The translations under genes were made by a program, and so were the position numbers. The notes beneath the pieces are model-generated. The model saw only the letters and a program-made list of their open reading frames with translations. It searched no databases and had not been told where the DNA came from. Positions 1 to 7,149 of a DNA stretch of 14,939 nucleotides are shown piece by piece; positions within the stretch are counted from its first letter, which is position 1, and every line of letters begins with the position of its first letter. The stretch comes from Carex sylvatica (Eukaryota > Streptophyta > Magnoliopsida > Poales > Cyperaceae): assembly GCA_964058845.1 (NCBI GenBank), contig CAXKVR010000608.1, positions 1-14,939 on the forward strand. The letters are read 5' to 3'.

Positions 1-75
1 TTGGACTTCGAAACTAGAGATATGAGCGCGAATTAAAACAGTCCGTTTAATTTGCGAAGTAGCGTAGCCTTACTC
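1..75. mobile_element. Foldback MITE 1, right tip only (cut by window edge)
   Basis: This is the right terminal arm of an element whose body lies outside the window. It is almost identical to the last 75 bases of element 2 (430-504), including the tip ending GTAGCCTTACTC and the hairpin built from GCGCGAATTAAAAC and GTTTAATTTGCG. It ends directly against a TATATA/(TG)n tract. The interior is not visible, so type I is inferred only from the match to element 2. Confidence 0.8.

Positions 76-114
<39 letters not shown>
76..114. repeat. TATATA + (TG)n microsatellite
   Basis: A short TA run followed by about 16 TG units separates the end of element 1 from the start of element 2. The tract merges into GAGAGTG at the damaged left tip of element 2. 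Confidence 0.95.
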
Positions 115-115
<1 letters not shown>

Positions 116-504
116 AGTGCGAATTAAACGGGTTGTTTTAATTCGCGCTCATATCTCTAGTTTCGAAGTCCAAATAACCGATCTAAACTGTTAGATGTTT
201 AATCTATATTAAAATGTGCTTGGAGACCAAAATTTATATTTTTTAGATTTTATTTTACTATTTATTAAGATGGTTTGGAAATCGCTGTTTTTTAATGGTG
301 CATAATTTTAATAAAAATAGCAATTTTCAAACCATCTTAATAAATAGTAAAAAAATTTCAAAAATGTAAAGTTTGGTCTCCAAGCACATTTTAATATAGA
401 TTAAACATTTAACGGTTTGAATCGACTATTTGGACTTCGAAACTAGAGATATGAGCGCGAATTAAAACAACCCGTTTAATTCGCGAAGTAGCGTAGCCTT
501 ACTC
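115..504. mobile_element. Foldback MITE 2 (type I interior, GAGTAAGGCTACGC tip)
   Basis: The left arm (115-about 285) is the inverse of the right arm (about 318-504), with a short unpaired centre. Both arms contain the type I block GGTCTCCAAGCACATTTTAATAT or its complement, and TATTTATTAAGATGGTTTG near the centre. The subterminal ATCTAAACTGTT block is at 181-192 and its partner is near 411. The tip carries an inverted pair, GCGAATTAAAC (119-129) and GTTTTAATTCGC (135-146). The left tip lacks roughly 16 bases that the right tip has (AAGGCTACGCTACTTC), so the element is slightly damaged. It has no coding capacity. A Mutator-like MITE is the best class, by analogy with element 9. Confidence 0.85.
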
Positions 505-510
505 AAATAT

Positions 511-916
511 GAGTACGGCTAACGCGCTTCCACTAGTATATCAACAATATGTTTCCGGCCTCTAAAATATATCAAATCGGCTTCAAATGACAAATCTAAA
601 CCGTTCAAACCAATGTCATTAACGAGAGCTTCATTTTCATATAAAAATATTTAAGTTTCGAATTTGTTTACCATCCAGTCAAGCGGTCAAAAAATAAATG
701 ATTTTGTGCGTATTTTAATGCACTATTTGGTCATTTTTTTACCACTTGACTTGATAGTAAATAAATTCAAAAATTATTTTTTTTGTATGGAAACGAAGCT
801 CTTGTTAAGGAGATTAGTTTGAACGGTTAGGATTTTTTATTTGAAGTTGATTCGATAGATTTTGAAAGCCGGAAGCATATTGTTGATATATTAGAGGAAA
901 TGCGTTAGCCGTACTC
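511..916. mobile_element. Foldback MITE 3 (type II interior, GAGTACGGCTAACGC tip)
   Basis: The terminal inverted repeats begin GAGTACGGCTAACGC at both ends (511 and, on the other strand, 916). Only six bases, AAATAT, separate it from element 2. The interior is type II: GTCAAGCGGTCAAA near 678 is mirrored by TTTACCACTTGAC near 740. The shared subterminal block AATCTAAACCGTT is at 593-605. The tip is close in sequence to that of element 2 (GAGTAAGGCTACGC), although the interior is unrelated. It has no coding capacity. Confidence 0.85.
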
Positions 917-930
917 TATATATATATATA

Positions 931-1327
931 GTAAGCTAGGGTGCTATGGGTTGCATAGAGGACTACGGTGCTACAGCTCAATATTCGAGTTTTTAAAATT
1001 CTAACGGTCAATCCAAACCATTCATCTTGTTCTCCATATTAATATGTGTTTGGAGACCAAATTTTACATTTTTTGAATTTTTTTTACTTTTTTTTAGATA
1101 GGTAGAAAATCAAATATTTGAATGGTGCAGAATTTTTTAGATCAAGTGATTTTCTACCTATCTAAAAAAATAGTAAAAAATTTCCAAAAAATGTAAAATT
1201 TGGTCTCCAAACACATATTAATATGAAGAACAAGATGAACGGTTTGGATCGATCATTAAGATTTTGAAAAGTTAAATATTAAGCCGTAGCACCGTAGCTC
1301 TCTATGCAACCCATAGCACCCTAGCCT

Positions 1328-1330
<3 letters not shown>
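931..1330. mobile_element. Foldback MITE 4 (type I interior, GTAAGCTAGGGTG tip)
   Basis: A 400-bp near-palindrome. The left tip GTAAGCTAGGGTGCTATGGG pairs with CCCATAGCACCCTAGCCTTAC on the right. Both ends abut (TA)n (917-930 and 1331-1362). Type I arms pair across the centre near 1130, around ATAGGTAGAAAATCA and TGATTTTCTACCTAT. The subterminal block is CAATCCAAACCATT at 1009-1022. The tip word GGTGCTA occurs at 940 and again at 968, with an inverted partial copy containing CATAG between them. Confidence 0.9.

Positions 1331-1362
<32 letters not shown>
1331..1362. repeat. (TA)n shared by elements 4 and 5
   Basis: A pure TA tract of 16 units joins the right end of element 4 to the left end of element 5. 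The single tract serves as flank for both. Confidence 0.95.
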
Positions 1363-1365
<3 letters not shown>

Positions 1366-1776
1366 AAACTAGGGTGTGATGTGCTCACCAAGAAGTTTTG
1401 GTGAGCACAACTCCAAAAGTATATCGAATCGACTTCAAACGACTAATCTAAACCGTTGAAATCCACGTACTTCATGAGTGATGCATGTTCATGCAAAATT
1501 TTGAAAGTTTTGAATTCATTTGCTACAAGGTCAAGCGGTCAAAGAAATAATGAAAAATGAATATATAAAACAACTTATAAATAAAATGTTCATTTCTTTG
1601 ACCACTTGACCTTGTAGCAAATGAATTCGAAACTTTCAAAATTTTGCATGGACATGCATCACTCATGAAGTACGTGAATTTTAACGGTTTGGATTCGTCG
1701 TTTGAAGTCGATTCGATATATTTTTGGAGTTGTGCTCACCAAAACTTCTTGGTGAGCACATCACACCCTAACTTTG

Positions 1777-1777
<1 letters not shown>
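1363..1777. mobile_element. Foldback MITE 5 (type II interior, CTAGGGTGTGATG tip)
   Basis: A well-preserved type II element. The long arms match with few mismatches by eye, including GAATTCATTTGCTACAAGGT and its inverse near 1601-1629. The tip carries a strong hairpin, GTGCTCACCAA (1381-1391) facing TTTTGGTGAGCAC (1396-1408), repeated in inverse at the right end. The subterminal block AATCTAAACCGTT is at 1445-1457. Both ends abut (TA)n. The high similarity of the arms suggests a fairly recent insertion. Confidence 0.9.

Positions 1778-1813
<36 letters not shown>
1778..1813. repeat. (TA)n shared by elements 5 and 6
   Basis: A pure TA tract of 18 units between two element ends. Confidence 0.95.
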
Positions 1814-1814
<1 letters not shown>

Positions 1815-2206
1815 GGGCTATAGTACATTGCAATGTATAGCCTTCTTTGTACATTGGACTATAAATCACGTGATTCAAAGTCCAAATAACCGATCCAAAC
1901 CGTTCATCTTGTTGTCCATATTAATATGTGTTTGAAGACCAAATTTTACATTTTTTGAAATTTTTTTACTATTTTTTTAGATTTATTGAAAATCGCTGTT
2001 TTCAGACAAATCTGGACCATAAAAAAAAATTCAATAAATCTAAAAAAAATAGTAAAAAAATTCTAAAAAATATAAAATTTGGTCTCCAAACACATATTAA
2101 TATGGATAACAAGATGAACGGTTTGGATCGGTTATTTAAACTTTGAATCACGTGATTTATAGTGTAATGTACAAAGAAGGCTATACATTGCAATGTACCA
2201 TAGCCC
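1815..2206. mobile_element. Foldback MITE 6 (type I interior, GGGCTAT tip)
   Basis: The terminal inverted repeats begin GGGCTATAGTACATTGCAATG and end CATTGCAATGTACCATAGCCC. The tip word GTACATTG occurs forward at 1823-1830, inverted as CAATGTA at 1831-1837, and forward again at 1849-1856. The palindromic TCACGTGA is part of both arms. The subterminal block CGATCCAAACCGTT is at 1891-1904. Type I arms follow, with a centre near 2010. Reading frames across this element are by-products of the T-rich arms. Confidence 0.9.
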
Positions 2207-2245
2207 ATATCTCTCTCTCTATATATATATATAGAGAGAGAGAGA
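2207..2245. repeat. (TC)n(TA)n(GA)n palindromic microsatellite
   Basis: TC, TA and GA runs follow each other and form a self-complementary tract between elements 6 and 7. The GA run has a CT partner at the far end of element 7 (2657-2670), so it may belong to that element's terminal repeat. Confidence 0.85.
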
Positions 2246-2656
2246 GACTAATATGCATTCGTATGCATATGGGCCGAAATACATACGGTCAAAATTTAAA
2301 ATTTTAAAATTCAAAAAGTCGATCTGAACCGTTCATCTTGTTCTCCATATTAATATGTGCTTGGAGACCAAATTTTAAATTTTTCTGAATTTTTTATATT
2401 TATTAAGCTACTTTGAAAATTGTTGATCCAACGGGGGCTTAACAAAACAGTAAAATTAGCAGCCATCGTTGAATCAACAAGTTTCAAAGTGGCTTAATAA
2501 ATAGTAAAAAAAATTTTAAAAATGTAAAATTTGGTCTCCAAGCACATATTAATATGGATAACAAAATGAACGGTTCAGATCGACTTTTTGAATTTTTAAA
2601 TTTTAAATTTGGACCGTATGTATTTCGGTCCATATGCATACGAATGCATATTAGTC
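2246..2656. mobile_element. Foldback MITE 7 (type I interior, GACTAATATGC tip)
   Basis: The terminal inverted repeats begin GACTAATATGCATTCG on both strands. The tip word occurs as TGCATTCG (2254-2261), inverted as CGTATGCA (2260-2267), and as TACATACGG (2280-2288). The subterminal block CGATCTGAACCGTT is at 2320-2333. The centre contains an inner stem, GCTACTTTGAAAATTGTTGAT against its near-inverse, around a loop with CTTAACAAAACAGTAAAAT. This loop recurs in elements 13 and 14. Confidence 0.9.
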
Positions 2657-2683
2657 ACTCTCTCTCTCTCTATATATATATAT
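2657..2683. repeat. (CT)n(TA)n tract
   Basis: A CT run followed by a TA run lies between elements 7 and 8. It mirrors the (TA)n(GA)n on the left of element 7. Confidence 0.9.
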
Positions 2684-3109
2684 AGGATGGATCCAATTAT
2701 ACCATTTTATGGTGTAACATCTTGATACCATATTTTTATAAGTCATTTTTGTGATTTCAAAGTTCAAATAGTCGATCTAAAGCGTTCAACATGATGTCCA
2801 TATTAAAATGTACTTGGAGACCAAATTTTATATTTTTCTGAAAATTTATTACTATTTATTTAGATTTTTTAAATTATTGTTTGTTAATGGTCCAAAATTA
2901 CCTAAAAACAACAACTTTGTATACATCTTAATAAATACTAAATTTTTTTCATAAAATATAAAATTTGGTCTCCAAGCACACTTTAATATGGAGATCATGT
3001 TGAACGGTGGTTCGGATCGTCTATTTGAATTTTAAAATCGCAAAAATAATTTATAAAAATATAGTGTCAAGATATGTCACTATAAAATAGTGTAATTAGA
3101 TCTCTCCTT
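2684..3109. mobile_element. Foldback MITE 8 (type I interior, GGATGGATC tip), diverged
   Basis: The arms are clearly inverse to each other but show more mismatches than elements 5-7, so this is an older copy. The tip word occurs as ATACCAT (2699-2705), inverted as ATGGTGT (2709-2715), and forward as GATACCATA (2724-2732). The subterminal block CGATCTAAAGCGTT is at 2773-2786. The right tip reads GATCTCTCCTT and abuts TATATACACACACA. Boundaries are good to a few bases. Confidence 0.8.
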
Positions 3110-3312
3110 GTATATACACACACACAGATGTCATTGTTGTTCATTGATACATGACATATCTTAATTATGTACTAAAGTTCCACCTCATATTGATCACATC
3201 TTGTTAGAAATTAACTAAGTAAAATGGTGTCCTAAAAGTTTCACAAAATGATTAATTATGTTCACTGAAACAAACAATAAATTTGATTTATTTGATTCGT
3301 GCTTTAATTAAT

Positions 3313-3681
3313 GAGGAGGGATCTACTTACAACATTCGAAAGTTATAACATCTTACATATATTTGATTTTACGATTTTCAAAGTCCAGTCAGTCGATCCA
3401 AACAGTTCAACATAGTATCTATATTAAAATGTGCTTGAAGATCAAATTTTTTTATTTTTTTATTTTTTTTTTATTTATTAAGTATTTTACAAAACTGTTA
3501 TTTTTCAGTAGTACAGAATTGTCTAAATACAGCAGTTTTGTAAAATACTTAATAAATAATAAAAAATATAAAATTTGATCTTCGCGTACATTTTAATATA
3601 GAGATCATGTTTAACGGTTTGATCAACTACAACAAAATTGTTGTAAAATATTGTAGCTTTCAAATATTGTAAGTGGATCTC
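3313..3681. mobile_element. Foldback MITE 9 (type I) with 9-bp target duplication
   Basis: The left tip GAGGAGGGATCTACTTACAA pairs with TTGTAAGTGGATCTC on the right. The element sits outside any TA microsatellite. The flanks are TTAATTAAT (3304-3312) and ATAATTAAT (3682-3690), matching at 8 of 9 bases, which is the duplication size expected for Mutator-like elements. The right tip carries AATATTGTA twice (3647 and 3663) plus GTTGTAA (3640), all in the same orientation. The inner stem is AAGTATTTTACAAAACTG and its inverse. The right arm has lost part of the segment that should follow its subterminal block. Confidence 0.8.
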
Positions 3682-3690
3682 ATAATTAAT

Positions 3691-4863
3691 TCAACTAATC
3701 ATTAATTAGTTTTGTTCACTTAATTTGGTTTATATTTATGCCAAAAAAAAAAATTGTAGGCCTATTTAAATTCGGTACATTGAACCAACTAATAAGTAAT
3801 TCTATTGAGGTGGGGAAGAGAGTGGCCGGTTTGTCTTTTGCAAAACTTCAGTTGCAATGAATTTGGAGTAAAAAAAAGAAGAACTAACACATGGTATGGA
3901 GGGTTAGTCCCACAATGATGATTTTTGTGGGGTCCAAACTGCTCTTTTGCGTACTATGCAACGACATGTGTCGAGTGCCAAGTTTAATTTTTCTTTAATT
4001 TATTCAACTGTTAAAAATGCGGCTCAGATATATATATATAACAGCATTTTTACTTATAAAAATATTTTTTAATCATATCAACAATTTACAATTGTTTGTT
4101 AATATAATTTATGTCATCAAGTTCAATTGTGTTTAATATTTTTATAATTTAAAACTTTACAATCATATAATAGCAACTAATAGGATATTTTTAGAAAAAA
4201 AAAATATTAATTTAATATCAATATTTGTGATTGTTGGATGGAGGCACCCTACTAACTAAAATGTTTATATTGCATTGTTTAATTGTCACATCAAATATTT
4301 TGTGATTTATGACAATCAATATTTTAATTATCTTTTTCTCAGAAAATAGAGGGCTCCATATTTTACTTCTATAAATTGGTAATAGCAAATTAAACTAGCG
4401 GACGACAATATATTAGGCGCTTGATGTGAATTTAGAATTTGAGAGAAAACCCAAGCTATTAGTAAAATCGTAAATTGAAATAAACTGCTTACAAGTGCAC
4501 AACATTATTTTAATTCTTTTCTCAATTTGATTAATTTTCTGTCTTTAATTATATAATATAATTCGCAAGTTTAACAGAAATTAAGTTTATAAATTTACTT
4601 AAGAGTGTTTAACTGTTTATGGTATATATATATATTGTAGGTTTCTAACTATCCAAATTTCATCTGCAACTAAAACTATTTAATATTTTGATATTTTCTA
4701 ACAATTTAATACTATATATATCTTGTCATTGTCATTTGTTAAAAAAATCATATATTTTTATACTTTGTGAGCTACCAAGTCTAAAAAAAATCATATTTCA
4801 ATTTAATGAGAAAAAATAATGTTGGTGATAGCATCATTGATGATGACAATACTGATGATCATA
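3691..4863. other. AT-rich intergenic stretch, no gene seen
   Basis: No reading frame, RNA gene or element could be recognised. Short TA runs occur near 4030 and 4625. A somewhat more GC-rich patch (about 3805-3990) has no coding frame of note. Confidence 0.6.
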
Positions 4864-5113
4864 ATTAAGCCACTTTGAAAACTGCTGATCCAACGATGCC
4901 TTTTGATTTTACTGTTACCGTTGGATCAACAATTTTCAAAGTGGCTTAATAAATAGTTAAAAAAATTCAAAAAATGTAAAATTTGGTCTCCAAGCACATA
5001 TTAATATGGATAACAAGATGAATAGTTTGGATCGGTCATTTGGATTTTAAATCCGGTGATTTATAGTCCAATACACAAAAATACCTATGCATTGCAATGT
5101 ATGGTAGACTTAC
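4864..5113. mobile_element. Foldback MITE 10, right half only (type I)
   Basis: Only the centre and right arm survive. The sequence starts at the inner stem TTAAGCCACTTTGAAAA, passes through the loop, then runs through a normal type I right arm (TTTGGTCTCCAAGCACATATT) to a tip with ATGCATTGCAATGTATGGTAG and a TA tract. The tip closely resembles that of element 6 (GTGATTTATAGT and CATTGCAATGTA). The left arm is absent: bases before 4864 (GATGATGACAATACTGATGATC) are unrelated. The break lies at the axis of the palindrome. Confidence 0.8.
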
Positions 5114-5135
5114 TATATATATATATATGTATATA

Positions 5136-5549
5136 GAGTAGAACTAGGGTATTCTTAAGATCACCAAAGTGTTTGGTGAGCTTAACTTCAAAACCCATTA
5201 AATCGGTTTCAAATGATGAATCCAAACCATTGAAATCTGCCTACTTTACAAGTGATGCATCTACATGTGAAAATTTTAAATATTTGGATTAATTTAATAC
5301 AAAGTCAAGCGGTCAAAAAACGTTCAAAAAAATGAATGCACTAAAATTAATTTATTAACCTTCTAATTTTGACCGATTTACTTTATACTAAATTAATTTG
5401 AATGTTTAAAATTTTCACATGTAGACGCATCACTCATAAGGTAGGCGGGTTCCAACGGTTTGGATTCGTCATTTGATACTGATTTGATAGATTTTGGAGT
5501 TAAGCTCACCAAAGTGGTTGGTGAGCTTAAGAACACACTAGTTCTACTC
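5136..5549. mobile_element. Foldback MITE 11 (type II interior, GAGTAGAACTAGGGT tip)
   Basis: The terminal inverted repeats begin GAGTAGAACTAG at 5136 and end CTAGTTCTACTC at 5549. The tip hairpin is TCTTAAGATCACCAAA (5153-5168) facing TTTGGTGAGCTTAA (5172-5185). The type II block GTCAAGCGGTCAAA is near 5305. The subterminal block is AATCCAAACCATT at 5219-5231. It is more diverged than element 5 but clearly of the same kind. Confidence 0.85.
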
Positions 5550-5561
5550 GTATATATATAT

Positions 5562-5784
5562 GAGGAGGGATCAAGTTACAACAATTTTTGAGTTACAACA
5601 ATTTTTAAGTTACAATAACAATTTTCTATATTTTCAAAGTCCAAATCGTCGATCTAAACCGTTAAATGTGATCTCTACAATAAAATATGCTTGGAGACCA
5701 AATTTTACATTTTTTTTGAATTTTTTTTTACTATTTATTAAGATGGATACAAAAACTAGTCAAATTCAGACCATTGAATTTATA
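5562..5784. mobile_element. Foldback MITE 12, left half only (type I)
   Basis: The tip GAGGAGGGATCAAGTTACAAC is followed by three tandem copies of a 17-bp unit starting at 5575, 5592 and 5609 (GTTACAACAATTTTT, the third diverged). The subterminal block CGATCTAAACCGTT is at 5650-5663, followed by a normal type I left arm to TATTTATTAAGATGGATAC. The sequence then leaves the element in its central region and runs into TATATATATATAG and element 13. The right arm is missing. Confidence 0.8.
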
Positions 5785-5794
5785 TATATATATA

Positions 5795-6216
5795 GAGGTT
5801 GGCTACTATGCTTATATAAGCATATCCCCACATATGCTTATAACTCATTTTTGTGTTTCCAATGTCCAAATGGTCGATCTGAACCGTTAGATGCGATCTC
5901 TATATTGAAATATGCTTGGAGACCAAATTTTACATTTTTCTGAATTTGTTTACTATTTATTAAGCCACTTTGTAAATCGCTGATCTAACGGTGACTTAAC
6001 AAAATAGTAAAATCAGAAGCCACCGTTGGATCAGTGATTTTCAAAGAGGCTTAATAAATAGTAAACAAATTCATAAAAATGTAAAATTTGGTCTCCAAGC
6101 ACATTTCAATATAGAGATCACATCTAACAGTTCAGATCGACTATTTGGACATTGGAAACACAAAAATGAGTTATAAGCATATGTGGAGATATGCTTATAT
6201 AAGCATAGTAGCCAAC

Positions 6217-6219
<3 letters not shown>
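5795..6219. mobile_element. Foldback MITE 13 (type I interior, GAGGTTGGCTACTATGC tip)
   Basis: A complete element with well-matched arms. The tip word TATGCTTATA is at 5807-5816, inverted as TATAAGCATA at 5815-5824, and forward again at 5833-5842. The same set is mirrored at the right end. The subterminal block CGATCTGAACCGTT is at 5875-5888. The centre has the inner stem TTAAGCCACTTTGTAAATC and a loop with CTTAACAAAATAGTAAAATC. Frames running through its edges are built from TA-repeat codons and are not genes. Confidence 0.9.

Positions 6220-6251
<32 letters not shown>
6220..6251. repeat. (TA)n shared by elements 13 and 14
   Basis: A pure TA tract of 16 units between two element ends. Confidence 0.95.
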
Positions 6252-6254
<3 letters not shown>

Positions 6255-6669
6255 GCTAATATGCTTTCGGAAGCATATGGCCCGAAGTGCTTACGGTCCA
6301 AATTTAAAATTTCAAAACTCAAAAAGTCAATCCGAAACGTTCATCTTGTTCTCCATATTAATATCTACTTGAAGACCAAATTTTACATTTTTCTGAATTT
6401 TTTTATTATTTATTAAGTATTTTACAAAGTTGTTGATCCAACGATGGCTTAACAAAACAGTAAAATCAGCAGCCACCGTTGGATCAACAATTTTGTAAAA
6501 TACTTAATAAATAGTAAAAAAAATTCAGAAAAATGTAAAATTTGGTCTCCAAGCAGATATTAATATGGAGAACAAGATGAACGGTTCGAATCGATTTTTT
6601 GAGTTTTGAAATTTCAAATTTGGATCGTAAGCACTTCGGGCCATATGCTTCCGAATGCACATTAGCCAC
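6252..6669. mobile_element. Foldback MITE 14 (type I interior, GTGGCTAATATGC tip)
   Basis: The terminal inverted repeats begin GTGGCTAATATGCTTTCGG and end CCGAATGCACATTAGCCAC. The tip word is TGCTTTCGG (6262-6270), inverted as CGGAAGCA (6268-6275), and TGCTTACGG (6288-6296). The tip is homologous to element 7 except that the hairpin word differs in a coordinated way. The inner stem AAGTATTTTACAAAGTTG matches element 9, while the loop matches element 7. This makes the element a mosaic. Confidence 0.9.
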
Positions 6670-6670
6670 A

Positions 6671-6706
<36 letters not shown>

Positions 6707-6733
6707 ATATATATATATATATATATATATATA
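6670..6733. repeat. (CT)n(CTAT)n(TA)n compound microsatellite
   Basis: CT, CTAT and TA runs in succession close the foldback cluster on its right side. Confidence 0.95.
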
Positions 6734-6908
6734 ATGTCAACTTAAAGCCTAAATTTAACTAGCTAATGAGTAATTAGGCAAACATGAAGTAATTAATAAA
6801 ATTATCAAAGATGTATATTGAGTTGCCAACTATCTAGTTTCTCCTAACATCCCATTTGCACTTGCATTCGTTACTGGTAACAACTTTGCCTCTGTATTTC
6901 AGCTAATT
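6734..6908. other. Intergenic, nothing recognised
   Basis: Unique AT-rich sequence without a supportable frame. It is listed to separate the MITE cluster from the putative retroposed segment. Confidence 0.5.
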
Positions 6909-6910
6909 AA

Positions 6911-7149
6911 CAACATAGGTTATATGGAATTCAAATTATTTGCAACCTCATCCATTAATGTACATTTATAAATGGAGACTTCTTTGACCCAACCAGATCA
7001 AATTTTCTTAGATATATACATTTATAGGCAAGTGAGCCCTCAACTTAAATCAGGTACCTTTTTTGTTCAAAGTCAGAAGAGAGCATTTCAGGCACAACAA
7101 AAAAAGAAAAGAAAAAAGAAAAAAAAAAAAAAAAAAAAAACAACATAGG
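6911..7149 (+). mobile_element. Possible retroposed segment with poly-A tail and flanking direct repeats
   Basis: A segment of about 220 bp (6920-7140) ends in a 42-base A-rich tail (AAAAAAAGAAAAGAAAAAAG, then pure A). The sequence CAACATAGG occurs at 6911-6919 just before it and again at 7141-7149 just after the tail; adjoining A residues extend the match to 11 bases. A direct repeat flanking a poly-A-ended insert is the signature of LINE-mediated retroposition. No Pol III A or B box was found, so a truncated transcript copy is as likely as a SINE. The source gene is not recognised. Confidence 0.45.

Noticed and set aside
1928..2208. Overlapping frames on both strands of element 6
   Set aside because: They are by-products of the T-rich/A-rich palindrome, with no codon pattern or homology.
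5560..6322. Reading frames within elements 12 and 13 with IYIYIY stretches
   Set aside because: They are translations of (TA)n and palindromic arms. Mirror frames occur on both strands, as expected for inverted repeats.
6575..6600. GGTTCGAATCG resembling a tRNA T-loop or Pol III B box
   Set aside because: It is the subterminal block of element 14 (inverse of CGATTCGAACCGTT). No cloverleaf or A box surrounds it.
1..6733. CRISPR-like array of spaced palindromes
   Set aside because: The units are 370-430 bp foldback transposons in plant-type DNA, not short regular repeats with spacers.
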